Shown one piece after another: positions 1 through 7,475 of a stretch of 64,000 nucleotides of DNA. The notes beneath the pieces were generated by a model that ran no database searches, was not told where the DNA came from, and saw nothing but the letters and a program-made list of their open reading frames with translations. This DNA comes from Paractinoplanes lichenicola. Lineage in GTDB: Bacteria; Actinomycetota; Actinomycetes; Mycobacteriales; Micromonosporaceae. Both the position numbers and the translations under genes were made by a program. The DNA lies in assembly GCF_016785085.1 (NCBI RefSeq), contig NZ_JAENHO010000026.1, positions 1 through 64,000 on the forward strand, read 5' to 3'. The number at the start of each line of letters is the position of its first letter. The stretch's first letter is position 1.

Positions 1-139
1 CGCCTCACACCCATCACCACCGATGCTGACCAGCCAGAAACCGACCAGATCGTCGAGATCGCGGCCTAGCATCAGCACACACGGATCTGCGGTGACCGGC
101 TCTTACACCACGCCAACGGACGTGACCGCGCCGCGCTCG

Positions 140-600
140 TTCGGAAGTGAGTGCTCACTTACCTGCTGGGGGGCGGGCAGGTCGGTTCGGCTGACGGGCG
201 ATGTGAGGACTCACTTACCTGGCCGGGCGGGTGGGTCGCCTCGGTTTACAAGCGTGGTCGGGTGCCGTGTTCGTTGGCGATGTGAGTACTCACTTACCCG
301 GTTGGAGGTGGTCGGGCGCCGCGCTCGTTCGGAAGTGAGTGCTCACTTACCTGCTGGGGGGCGGGCAGGTCGCTTCGGCTGACGGGCGATGTGAGGACTC
401 ACTTACCCGGTCGGGCGGGTGCGTCTCGCCTTGGTCTGTGAGCGTGGTCAGGCGCCGCGCTCGTTGGCGATGTGAGTACTCACTTACCCGGTTGGAGGTA
501 GTCGAGCGCTGCGCTCGTTGGGATGTGAGTGCTCACTTACCGGTTCAGGGTGGCGGAGCAACCTGCCAGCTTCAGAGATGTGAGTACTCACTTACTGGTC
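140..600. repeat. Array of eight palindromic GTGAGNNCTCAC motifs
   Basis: Eight copies of a 12-bp motif, GTGAGTACTCAC, GTGAGTGCTCAC or GTGAGGACTCAC, each followed by TTAC, begin at 147, 203, 282, 335, 391, 472, 525 and 580. GTGAGTACTCAC is a perfect palindrome. Spacing runs 56, 79, 53, 56, 81, 53, 55, so three motifs form a higher-order unit of about 188-190 bp, repeated about two and a half times; 143-232 and 331-420 are nearly identical. Frames through it give only repetitive arginine-rich peptides, so I read bases 1-673 as non-coding. The motif shape suits a dimeric repressor such as a TetR-family protein, which is inference. Confidence 0.85.
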
Positions 601-673
601 GGGACGCCTGCCGCGAGGGCGGCATGGTGGGATTCAACAAGCGAGTGCCATCCAAGGCGGCCAACGGTCCGAC

Positions 674-1474
674 TCAGGACTTGATGCAGCAGCCCTTGCA
701 GACCTTGGGCTGGGGCAGCGTGAAGGCCAGGCAGCAGGTCTTGCGCTGGACGTCGAGCTTGCCGTTGCGGCCCGGTACGAGCTCGATCAGGTCTTCGACG
801 CCGAGGGCCCCATGCAGTTGGGCGATCGTCTCGGCGGACGGGCCGGGCAGCACGTCGGCCGAGCGGAGCACCCCGTACGCCACGCCGGAGGAGAGCGAGC
901 CCAGCAGGGTGCGCTTGCCCAGGCGTACGCGGTCGTGAATGGCGTCGAGCAGCGGGGTCAGGTGCTGGTCGAGCAGCGAGCGCCGGAGCTCGCCGAGCAG
1001 GGCCGTCTCGTCGGGGACGACGCGTACGTGGGGCAGGCCGGAGATCGCGATCGGGTCGCCGGGCAGGACCGCGACCGGGGTGTCGGCGCGCAGGCCGATC
1101 GTGACCAGGGGGCGCGGGTCGTTGAAGTGGACGAGCACGTTGTCTGCGGTGAGCAAAGGCACGCGGCGGGCCGAGGCGTAACCGAGCACGGCCGGCAGGG
1201 CCAGCCAATACGTGTACGCCTTCCAGGCCAGCGCGGCGGCGGCGTGGGGTTGGGCGTTCCAGCGGCGGTGCGACGAGTCGAGCAGGGTGCCGAGATCGTG
1301 GCCGGCGAGGACGCTCGCGGGCGACCAACCGGAGGTGTCGTGCACCACAAGATCGGGGGCGACCCCGGGCAGTTCGGTGCTTGTGCCGAACATCGCGCGC
1401 AGGGTGGCCGTCACAGGGGCCAGGGGGTCGGCGGCGGTGACGGTGCGTGCGGCACGCGTGAGGGCGGTGGTCAT
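674..1474 (-). CDS. FhuF-like (2Fe-2S) ferric siderophore reductase
   Basis: A protein of about 266 residues ending in a cysteine motif C-C-x10-C-x2-C (CCLAFTLPQPKVCKGC), the iron-sulfur signature of the FhuF family. FhuF proteins are cytoplasmic and reduce ferric siderophores to release iron. The rest of the chain has no other domain I recognise, which is normal for the family. The ATG at 1474 is taken as start; a GTG three codons upstream at 1483 is also possible, and neither has a strong Shine-Dalgarno site. An IdeR/DmdR-type iron box lies upstream at 1601-1619, so expression on iron limitation is likely. The gene stands alone, divergent from the deformylase fusion. The cysteine motif makes the family call good; the exact siderophore is unknown. 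Confidence 0.75.
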   Translation of the reverse strand: MTTALTRAARTVTAADPLAPVTATLRAMFGTSTELPGVAPDLVVHDTSGWSPASVLAGHDLGTLLDSSHRRWNAQPHAAAALAWKAYTYWLALPAVLGYASARRVPLLTADNVLVHFNDPRPLVTIGLRADTPVAVLPGDPIAISGLPHVRVVPDETALLGELRRSLLDQHLTPLLDAIHDRVRLGKRTLLGSLSSGVAYGVLRSADVLPGPSAETIAQLHGALGVEDLIELVPGRNGKLDVQRKTCCLAFTLPQPKVCKGCCIKS

Positions 1475-1600
1475 CGGCGGCACCCACCACGCGGCGACGT
1501 CGACGTCCGGGTCACCGCATTCACCTCGCCAAATTCGATGAGAGTCGAAGAAAGGTCCCGCAGGCCGAAACGCCTCCGTGACGACGACCCACCGTACACC

Positions 1601-1619
1601 TGTAAGGCTAGCCTAACCA
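1601..1619. promoter_or_regulatory. IdeR/DmdR-type iron box
   Basis: TGTAAGGCTAGCCTAACCA contains a palindromic core (TAAGGCTAGCCTAA) close to the IdeR consensus TTAGGTTAGGCTAACCTAA. It lies in the 302-bp gap between the divergent FhuF-like gene and the deformylase fusion, about 125 bp before the former and 160 bp before the latter. Nothing else is recognised in the gap. Placement and the iron function of the left gene support Fe-dependent repression; binding is inferred. Confidence 0.65.
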
Positions 1620-1776
1620 AGCCCCTATTTCGGACGAATACCCTGCGCAAGGGTCACCTAACCGACCGCGCGCACGTTGCCTGATTCGTCAAGGTATCTG
1701 TCGTGTACGCGCTACTAGCACCATCCGGACACGAGCGGCGACGACACTGAAATTCTCGTCCGCGAAGGGGACATCG

Positions 1777-3309
1777 ATGATGACCACCTCGCCCGTCGAG
1801 CGGGCCGCTGACCAGTTCGTGACGGCGCTGGCGCATTGGCGGGTCGAGCGGGGCATGAGCAAGAAGCAGCTCGCCGCGCGCATGGGTTTTGACCCGTCCT
1901 ACGTCAGCCACGTCGAGGGACGGCGGCACAAGCCGACCGAAGACTTCGCCCGCCGGGCCGAGGCCGTGCTCGGGGCGGGCGGCGTCATCTGGCAGCGCTT
2001 CCAGGAGTACGACGAGCTCCGCCATGCCCGCAGCACGGCCCTGCACCGCGACCCACCGGTGCCGGTGCAGTGGCTGCCGCCGGGCACCGGGCTGATCGTC
2101 GAGCGGGAGGTGGCCGAGCTCGCGTACGAGGAAGGTGTCTATCGCTGCCGGGTGCGGCGCTCCCTCTACAACGCGGGCTCCGAACCGGTGACGCGCTATC
2201 TGGTGAAGATCGCCGTGGACCGCTACCCGAACGACCCGACGGGCTCGAACCGCCACCATCGCGACAACCCGCTCACGTTCGACGAGCTGGCCCTGAGCGC
2301 GTGCGCCGGCGAGGGCACCGCGATCGAGCCGATGCAGTGGCGGATCAAGCTCGACCGGGACGCGTCCAAGGAGGTGTGGCTGCTCTTCGCCAACGAGAGC
2401 GGCCAGTTCGCGCTCTACCCGGGCGAACGGACCACCATCCAGTACGAATACACGATCAGCGTGGAGAAGTGGGGTCAGTGGTTCCAGCGAGCGGTGCGGC
2501 TGCCCACGCGTCGGCTGACCGTACGGCTCGACTTCCCGTCCTCCTTCGACCCGCAGGTGTGGGGCGTGGAGACGTCGCTGGCGGCCGAGGTGCCGGTGCG
2601 CACCCCGATGGAGCGGCACAACGACGGTGACCGGGCGGTCTTCGAGTGGTCGACCGACTCGCCCCAGCTGAACGCGCGCTATCGCCTTGAGTGGCGGTTC
2701 CGGGCGGCCGGCGCCCCGACGTGCCCGGCGCTGGCCCCGGAGAGCAACGGCAACGGCCAGCCGCGCGCGTCCGGTCAGATGCGCGGCATCGGGATCGTCC
2801 AGCGCGGCTCGGAGCTGCTGCGGCAGCGCGCCCGGCATTTCCAGCTTCCCCGCGAGGCGGCCGCCGCCCGCGAGGCGATCGCGGCGCTGCACGCGGCCCT
2901 GGGCCGGCTCGAGCAGGTGCACGACTTCACGAAGGGCGTGGGCCTGTCGGCGCCGCAGATCGGCCGGTCGGCGGCGATCGCGGTGGTGCGCCCGGCCGAC
3001 CGCGACGCCGAGCCGGTGGTGCTGATCAACCCGCGGGTGGTCGGGGAGTCGAGCGACCGCGACGAGCAGTACGAGGGCTGCCTGTCGTTCTTCGACTACC
3101 GCGGGCTGGTGCGGCGGCCGCTGCTGATCGACGTTGAGCACGCCCGGTACGACGGCACCCGCGTGATCACGCGCTTCGAGCGGGCGATGGCCCGGCTGGT
3201 CGCGCACGAGATCGACCACCTCGAGGGACGGCTGTACGTGGACCGGATGAACGCGGAGTCCAACCTCGTGCCGGACTACACGCAGAGCGGGCGGCCCTGG
3301 GCGTACTAG
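1777..3309 (+). CDS. XRE-type HTH fused to peptide deformylase domain
   Basis: A 510-residue protein with three parts. Residues about 16-80 form a Cro/C1-type helix-turn-helix (KKQLAARMGFDPSYVSHVEG). A middle region of about 270 residues has no clear match. The C-terminal 160 residues are a peptide deformylase with all three metal motifs: GVGLSAPQIG near 387-396, EGCLSF near 433-438 and HEIDHLEG at 478-485, supplying the Gln, Cys and two His plus catalytic Glu. Normal deformylases are about 150-220 residues and remove formyl groups from new proteins, so this is either a sensor that uses the fold or an enzyme tethered to DNA. An AAGGGGA ribosome site precedes ATG 1777. The gene stands alone. 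Domain calls are firm; function is open. Confidence 0.8.
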   Translation: MMTTSPVERAADQFVTALAHWRVERGMSKKQLAARMGFDPSYVSHVEGRRHKPTEDFARRAEAVLGAGGVIWQRFQEYDELRHARSTALHRDPPVPVQWLPPGTGLIVEREVAELAYEEGVYRCRVRRSLYNAGSEPVTRYLVKIAVDRYPNDPTGSNRHHRDNPLTFDELALSACAGEGTAIEPMQWRIKLDRDASKEVWLLFANESGQFALYPGERTTIQYEYTISVEKWGQWFQRAVRLPTRRLTVRLDFPSSFDPQVWGVETSLAAEVPVRTPMERHNDGDRAVFEWSTDSPQLNARYRLEWRFRAAGAPTCPALAPESNGNGQPRASGQMRGIGIVQRGSELLRQRARHFQLPREAAAAREAIAALHAALGRLEQVHDFTKGVGLSAPQIGRSAAIAVVRPADRDAEPVVLINPRVVGESSDRDEQYEGCLSFFDYRGLVRRPLLIDVEHARYDGTRVITRFERAMARLVAHEIDHLEGRLYVDRMNAESNLVPDYTQSGRPWAY

Positions 3310-3318
3310 AGAAGGCTC

Positions 3319-4431
3319 TTAGAAGTCGGTGAAGCTGTCGTACTTGATGCGGATCGACGGCACCTGCAGCTCGGAGAGCGTCTTCAGGGTGGCCTTGACC
3401 ATCTGGCCCGAGCCCGAGACGAAGAAGTCGTGCTCGCTCCACGGGCCGTAGCGCGCCACCACCTCGGAGATGTCACCCTGCTCGCCCGGGAACGTCGGGT
3501 CGTCGCTGCACGCGGTCACCACCGACAACCACGGGTAGCGCGCGGCCAGCCGGTTGAGCTCGGCCAGGTCGTACAGGTCCTCGCGGTTGCGGGCGCCGAA
3601 GAACAGGTGCACCCAGCGGGTCCGGTTGTAGCGGGTGAGCTCCTCGAGCAGCGACTTGATCGGGGCCAGGCCGGTGCCGCCCGCGACGAACACGGTGTCG
3701 CGGGTCGAGCGGCGGTCGAGGTTCATGGTGCCCATCGGGGCGGCCAGCTTGATCATGTCGCCGACCTCGAGACGCCGTACGAGGGCGCTGGACACCCAGC
3801 CCGCGCCGACCGCCCGTACGTGGAACTCCAGGGTGTTGTCGCGGCGTGGGGCGTTCGCGACCGAGTAGGTGCGCCACAGCCGCGGCTGTATTCGCGGGCA
3901 CTCGATGCTCAGGTATTGGCCGGCGCGGAACTCGAGGGGCTGCATCGGCTGCACGGTGAAGACGGCGATGTCCTGGGCCCGCCGCTCGTGCGCCACCACC
4001 TCGGCGTACCAGTAGGGCGGGTTGGTGTCGGCCTCCGCCCCGCCCAGCATCTTCGAGGCGATGGTCGCGTACGCGTCGGCCCAGGCCTGGTCGTACTCGA
4101 CGCTCCACTCCTCGCCGGCGTACTGACGCATGGCCTCGATCAACGCACCCCCCACAATCTCGTAGTGCTCTGGTTCCACGTGGAACTTCCGATGATCGCG
4201 GCCGAGGGCGCGCAGGTACTCGTCGAACTTCTCCGGATCCTCGAGGGTCTGCACGGCCCGTACGATCGCGTCCAGCAGCCGCGAGCGCTGAACGTCCATG
4301 TGCACCGGAAACAGATCCCGCAGGGCCGGATTGGACAGGAACAGGCGCGCGTAGAAATAGCCGGCGACCTTCTCCTGATGCTCCTCGACGAGGCTCCAGC
4401 TCTCCTTGAGCATGCGTCCGAGGTCTCCCAT
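3319..4431 (-). CDS. Flavohaemoglobin-like globin / FAD-NAD(P) oxidoreductase
   Basis: An N-terminal globin domain (residues about 5-140) carries B-helix tyrosines (YFYARLF) and a proximal histidine in RDHRKFHV near residue 80. It is followed by a ferredoxin-reductase-type FAD domain (RTYSVAN near 187) and an NAD(P) domain (GGTGLAPIKSL). This is the order of flavohaemoglobins, which use NAD(P)H to turn nitric oxide into nitrate, and the length (370 residues from ATG 4431) suits the family. An in-frame GTG at 4470 would add 13 residues; neither start has a good ribosome site. The C-terminus ends in DSFTDF. The gene stands alone between the deformylase fusion and a divergent membrane protease. 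Actinobacterial members often lack proven NO dioxygenase activity, so substrate is uncertain. Confidence 0.8.
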   Translation of the reverse strand: MGDLGRMLKESWSLVEEHQEKVAGYFYARLFLSNPALRDLFPVHMDVQRSRLLDAIVRAVQTLEDPEKFDEYLRALGRDHRKFHVEPEHYEIVGGALIEAMRQYAGEEWSVEYDQAWADAYATIASKMLGGAEADTNPPYWYAEVVAHERRAQDIAVFTVQPMQPLEFRAGQYLSIECPRIQPRLWRTYSVANAPRRDNTLEFHVRAVGAGWVSSALVRRLEVGDMIKLAAPMGTMNLDRRSTRDTVFVAGGTGLAPIKSLLEELTRYNRTRWVHLFFGARNREDLYDLAELNRLAARYPWLSVVTACSDDPTFPGEQGDISEVVARYGPWSEHDFFVSGSGQMVKATLKTLSELQVPSIRIKYDSFTDF

Positions 4432-4575
4432 GCCCTCAGCGTGGGCAGAAGAGTCGGAAAGGCGACGCACGGCTCGTGCGACTCATCTCATTTCATGCCG
4501 TGACGCTTGCCCCGATTCGTCCGTTTACGTCGAGGCCCGAAGTATCCATCGAGTGACTGCTCTTACAGTTGGCGC

Positions 4576-5343
4576 GTGACCCTAGAGCGCCAGCAGGCCA
4601 CGCGGCCGATCCTCACCGCCGAGATCATCATCGTGCTTCTGCTGTCGCTGGGGCAGAGCGCGATCTATGCGGTGGTCTCGCTGATCGCCAAACTGACCGC
4701 CGACAAGCCCCTCTCGCAGCAGGCGGCCGTGCTCAACGCGTCGCAGTCGCCGCGGCCGTACCTCGACCTCACCTATCAACTGCTCGGCACGTTCTTCGAC
4801 CTGATCCCGGTCGCGCTGGCCCTCTATCTGCTGCTGCGGGACCGCATCTCGCCCCGCACCGAGCTCGGCCTGTCGTTCGATCGGCAACGCTTCGACTGGG
4901 GCTGGGGCACGTTGCTGGCCGCCTGCATCGGGATTCCCGGGCTCCTTCTGGTGTACGTGGCCAAGCTGCTCGGCATCAACGCGGAGATCGTGCCGGCGGC
5001 CCTGCAGCCCGTGTGGTGGGCGGTGCCGGTGCTGATCCTGGCCGCCATCCAGAACGCGGTGCTGGAAGAGGTCATCGTCGTCGGCTACCTGATGACCCGC
5101 CTCAAGCAGTGGGGCATGTCCACGATCGCGATCGTGGCGACGTCGGCCGTGCTCCGCGGCTCGTACCACCTCTACCAAGGCTTCGGCGCGTTCATCGGCA
5201 ACGCCGTCATGGGCGTCGTGTTCTCGCTGTTCTACCTCAAGTACAAGCGCGTGATGCCGCTGATCGTGGCGCACACGCTCCTCGACGTGGTGGCCTTCGT
5301 GGGCTACGCCCTGCTGCCGGAATCCTGGTTCACCTGGGTGTGA
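4576..5343 (+). CDS. CPBP-family intramembrane metalloprotease
   Basis: A polytopic membrane protein of 255 residues with about six hydrophobic segments and the three motifs of the CPBP (CAAX protease and bacteriocin-processing) family: the glutamate pair in LEEVIVVGYL, a histidine in YHLYQGFG, and AHTLLD near the C-terminus. Family members cut substrates inside the membrane; in bacteria the substrate is seldom known. The GTG at 4576 (VTLERQQ) is chosen because the first membrane segment begins about 15 residues later; the frame is open upstream to 4507. There is no clear Shine-Dalgarno site, so a leaderless transcript is possible. The first motif is EExxxxG rather than EExxxR. Its stop overlaps the convergent EcsC-like gene by 14 bp. 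Confidence 0.72.
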   Translation: MTLERQQATRPILTAEIIIVLLLSLGQSAIYAVVSLIAKLTADKPLSQQAAVLNASQSPRPYLDLTYQLLGTFFDLIPVALALYLLLRDRISPRTELGLSFDRQRFDWGWGTLLAACIGIPGLLLVYVAKLLGINAEIVPAALQPVWWAVPVLILAAIQNAVLEEVIVVGYLMTRLKQWGMSTIAIVATSAVLRGSYHLYQGFGAFIGNAVMGVVFSLFYLKYKRVMPLIVAHTLLDVVAFVGYALLPESWFTWV

Positions 5344-6496
5344 GCCCCTTGAAATGGGCCACGGCGCGGGCGGCCGTGGCCTGGGCGTCGGCCGCGCTGG
5401 TGAGCACGGCGCCGAGCAGGCTGGCCCCGGGGAAGTAGCGGTTGATCGCACGCAGGACCGTCCAGCTGCCGCTGCGCTGCACAAAGATGCGACCCAGCCG
5501 CCACACGGCGTCGCCCAGCCCGCTGGCGGTCGGCTCGGCGCCTAGCGTGGTCGCCAGGGCCTCCTCCGCGTCGGCCACGGTCTCGTGCACCTGGGTGATC
5601 ACCAGCAGGTCGACGGCCCGGCGCGGGTCGGTCGGGTCGAGCCCATGCGCGGCCGCCAGGTGCAGCACCAACTCGGCGTCGGTCAGCGACCGGGTCGAGA
5701 CCAGAGCAATTGACGCGTACGACCCCGCGAGCGCGCCGAAAAAGCTGGTGAGCGCGCCGAAGCGGGTGAACTGCCGAGTCGCCAGCCGGGCCAGCGCGCC
5801 GGGGGTGGCCGCGGGATAGGCCGAACTGGTGGCGGCGGCCCAGGCCCGGGCCCTCGGACCGATGGTGGCCACGGCGGCCAGGGCCAAAAGCTCGGGGGTG
5901 TGCACGGGATCGGCCAGCAGCTTGGCCCAGCGGTCGGTCTCGGGCTGCGGGACTGGGGGTTCGTGCGTGGCCGGCTTTATGACTTCCACGTCGACGGCGG
6001 GCGCCGGCTTGGGGCTGCTGGCCGGGGCGGGCGGACCGGCGGAGCGGGTGGGCTTCGATGCCGAGGGCGGCTCGGGTGTCGCGGGTGGCGGTGGGGTCTT
6101 TTTGGCGGGAGTGGCTTTCTTGGTCGCCTTAGGCGCAGGCGCGACCGGTGCCGCGGGCACGGTCTTGGCCGCGGCGGCGACCTTCTTGGCCGGGCGTTTC
6201 TGGGGTGGGGTGGCCTTCTTAGCCGGCGGCGGGGTCTCGGCCGGAGCCCTGCGAGCGGACGCGGGCTGGTCGGGCGACTCGGCGCCGGAGGAGCGGGTGC
6301 CACCAGGATCCGTACGAGAGGGCTCTTTGGGGTGATTTTCGGCACCCGGCGGCTGGAAGGTCACCGCGGGCGGGGCCTTCCGGGGCCGCTTCGGAGGCGT
6401 CTCACCCGGCGGCGCCTCGCCCGGCGCGTTGAACGGCGGCCGTGACGTGCGGGCGCGCGGGGGCTTGCGGCGCTCGGGCGGCGGGTTGTCCTCCAT
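5330..6496 (-). CDS. EcsC-like protein with long Lys/Pro/Ala-rich N-terminus
   Basis: A 388-residue protein in two halves. The first 180 residues are a low-complexity tail rich in proline, alanine and lysine (AKKATPPQKRPAKK, KATKKATPAKK), resembling histone-H1-like tails. The last 200 residues are alpha-helical with small-residue hydrophobic stretches (RFGALTSFFGALAGSYASIA) and a segment GLDPTDPRRAVDLLVI that resembles EcsC-family proteins. I see no catalytic motif, and the EcsC match is a pattern judgement. The start MEDNPPPE at 6496 is preferred; the frame is open to 6565. The basic tail could bind nucleic acid or another polymer, which is inference. It is convergent with the CPBP protease. 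Confidence 0.55.
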   Translation of the reverse strand: MEDNPPPERRKPPRARTSRPPFNAPGEAPPGETPPKRPRKAPPAVTFQPPGAENHPKEPSRTDPGGTRSSGAESPDQPASARRAPAETPPPAKKATPPQKRPAKKVAAAAKTVPAAPVAPAPKATKKATPAKKTPPPPATPEPPSASKPTRSAGPPAPASSPKPAPAVDVEVIKPATHEPPVPQPETDRWAKLLADPVHTPELLALAAVATIGPRARAWAAATSSAYPAATPGALARLATRQFTRFGALTSFFGALAGSYASIALVSTRSLTDAELVLHLAAAHGLDPTDPRRAVDLLVITQVHETVADAEEALATTLGAEPTASGLGDAVWRLGRIFVQRSGSWTVLRAINRYFPGASLLGAVLTSAADAQATAARAVAHFKGLTPR

Positions 6497-6570
6497 GCCG
6501 CGGAAGCCTATCCCCCATGGCAACATTTCACCTGTTGGAGAAGGGTCCGACCCGCCGGATGGCAACCTCT

Positions 6571-6600
6571 TTGTGCGGCGCTCGGCGGGTCCGGTATCCT
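6571..6600 (+). promoter_or_regulatory. Likely promoter for the tRNA pair
   Basis: TTGTGC (6571-6576) and TATCCT (6595-6600) with an 18-bp spacer resemble a primary sigma-factor promoter. The -10 element ends 29 bp before the tRNA-Ser gene. Confidence 0.45.
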
Positions 6601-6629
6601 CAACCGTCGGTGGCCGTCGCGGCCACCGG

Positions 6630-6720
6630 GGAGACTTCGCCTAGTCTGGTCTATGGCGCCGCACTGCTAATGCGGTTGGGGTTTTATAGCCCCTCCCGGG
6701 TTCGAATCCCGGAGTCTCCG
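6630..6720 (+). tRNA. tRNA-Ser (anticodon GCT)
   Basis: A 91-nt class II tRNA. The acceptor stem GGAGACT (6630-6636) pairs with AGTCTCC (6713-6719), followed by discriminator G. The anticodon loop reads ACTGCTAAT, so it decodes AGC/AGU. A long variable arm is present and the T loop is TTCGAATCC. CCA is not encoded. Confidence 0.95.
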
Positions 6721-6756
6721 CGTGCAGAGCCAGTGTGTATGCTGGCAACGCACCGA

Positions 6757-6829
6757 GCGCCCGTAGCTCAATGGATAGAGCATCTGACTACGGATCAGAA
6801 GGTTAGGGGTTCGAGTCCCTTCGGGCGCA
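6757..6829 (+). tRNA. tRNA-Arg (anticodon ACG)
   Basis: A 73-nt class I tRNA. Acceptor GCGCCCG (6757-6763) pairs with CGGGCGC (6822-6828), then discriminator A. The D arm is AGCTCAATGGATAGAGC, the anticodon loop is CTACGGA, and the T loop is TTCGAGTCC. The ACG anticodon is expected to be deaminated to ICG. It lies 36 nt after tRNA-Ser and may share its transcript. Confidence 0.95.
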
Positions 6830-6838
6830 CAAGCATGA

Positions 6839-6870
6839 ACGGCCTTTCACCATCGGTGAAGGGCCGTTTT
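6839..6870 (+). terminator. Rho-independent terminator after tRNA-Arg
   Basis: ACGGCCTTTCACC pairs with GGTGAAGGGCCGT across a 3-nt loop, with one mismatch or wobble, and is followed by TTT. It begins 9 nt after the tRNA. Confidence 0.8.
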
Positions 6871-7002
6871 GCTGTCTTCGTCGATGGTCGAGGCGCTCGC
6901 CGGATGATTACCTTGCGGCCGGCCTCAAGGTCTTCGCAAGGTTTTGGCCCGGTCCTCCGGACCACAGTGGTGGCAATTCGTTCCCACCAGCACGGAGGAT
7001 TC

Positions 7003-7425
7003 ATGAAGCGCAAGGCAATCGGCACTGCCCTGGCCGGGATGGTGGCCGCGACGGCCGCCATTTTCGGCACGAGCTCGCCGGCGATGGCCGCGCCGGTACG
7101 GTCGGACGCGTGCGGGGCCTGGGCGTGCGGCAGCGCCACGTTCACCTTCTCCGGCGACAAGCTCTCCATCAACCCGATCTCGTTGTCGGTCCGGGACCCG
7201 CTGTGCAACAACGGCAACAAGGCGTTCGTCCTGTTCGAGGTCGACTACGTCACCGGCGCCAACTGGGTCACCCCGAAGCGGCGCTACGACGACGACCCGT
7301 GTGACGGCTCGCCCGCGACCTTCTCGATGTCCAAGGCCTCCAACGGCAGGATCATCTCGCGCGCCCGGGTCATCGTCGCTGACAACGTCAACGGCAACAT
7401 CTACGGAAACTGGCGCAACGCCTGA
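7003..7425 (+). CDS. Small secreted protein, unknown function
   Basis: A 140-residue exported protein. A CGGAGG ribosome site stands before ATG 7003. Residues 1-30 form a Sec signal peptide (MKRKAIGTALAGMVAATA...) with a likely AMA-A cleavage site. The mature part of about 110 residues has four cysteines (SDACGAWACGS, DPLCNN, DDPCDG) that could form two disulfides, and beta-type sequence (ATFTFSGDKLSINPISLSV). I do not recognise the family. It stands alone downstream of the tRNA genes; a hairpin at 7437-7475 probably ends its transcript. Function unknown; a secreted structural or antagonistic protein would fit but is not shown. Confidence 0.75.
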   Translation: MKRKAIGTALAGMVAATAAIFGTSSPAMAAPVRSDACGAWACGSATFTFSGDKLSINPISLSVRDPLCNNGNKAFVLFEVDYVTGANWVTPKRRYDDDPCDGSPATFSMSKASNGRIISRARVIVADNVNGNIYGNWRNA

Positions 7426-7436
7426 CGATGTCAGAG

Positions 7437-7475
7437 CGGCTCGCCCGGTCACACCTTCGCCGACCGGGCGAGCCG
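7437..7475. terminator. Shared hairpin between convergent genes
   Basis: A perfect 14-bp inverted repeat, CGGCTCGCCCGGTC (7437-7450) and GACCGGGCGAGCCG (7462-7475), separated by 11 nt. It covers the stop codon of the AfsR-type gene (7449-7451) and follows the secreted protein stop by 11 bp. There is no U-run; termination is inferred from position. Confidence 0.55.

Noticed and set aside
140..600. CRISPR array
   Set aside because: Repeats are 12-17 bp palindromes, spacing varies from 53 to 81 bp in a repeating order, and the spacers themselves repeat. No cas genes are present.
23..938. Repetitive proteins encoded in the first kilobase
   Set aside because: The frames only translate the palindromic array and the mirror of the FhuF-like gene; no ribosome site or domain.
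588..1490. A second, arginine-rich protein overlapping the FhuF-like gene
   Set aside because: It is another frame of the same strand without motifs. The FhuF frame ends in the expected cysteine signature.
6630..6830. Integrated element at the tRNA genes
   Set aside because: No integrase, no repeated tRNA 3' end within the window, and the neighbouring genes look ordinary.
7003..7425. Longer gene running through the tRNA genes from 6442
   Set aside because: The frame is open by chance across two tRNA genes and a terminator. The real gene starts at 7003 with a ribosome site and signal peptide.
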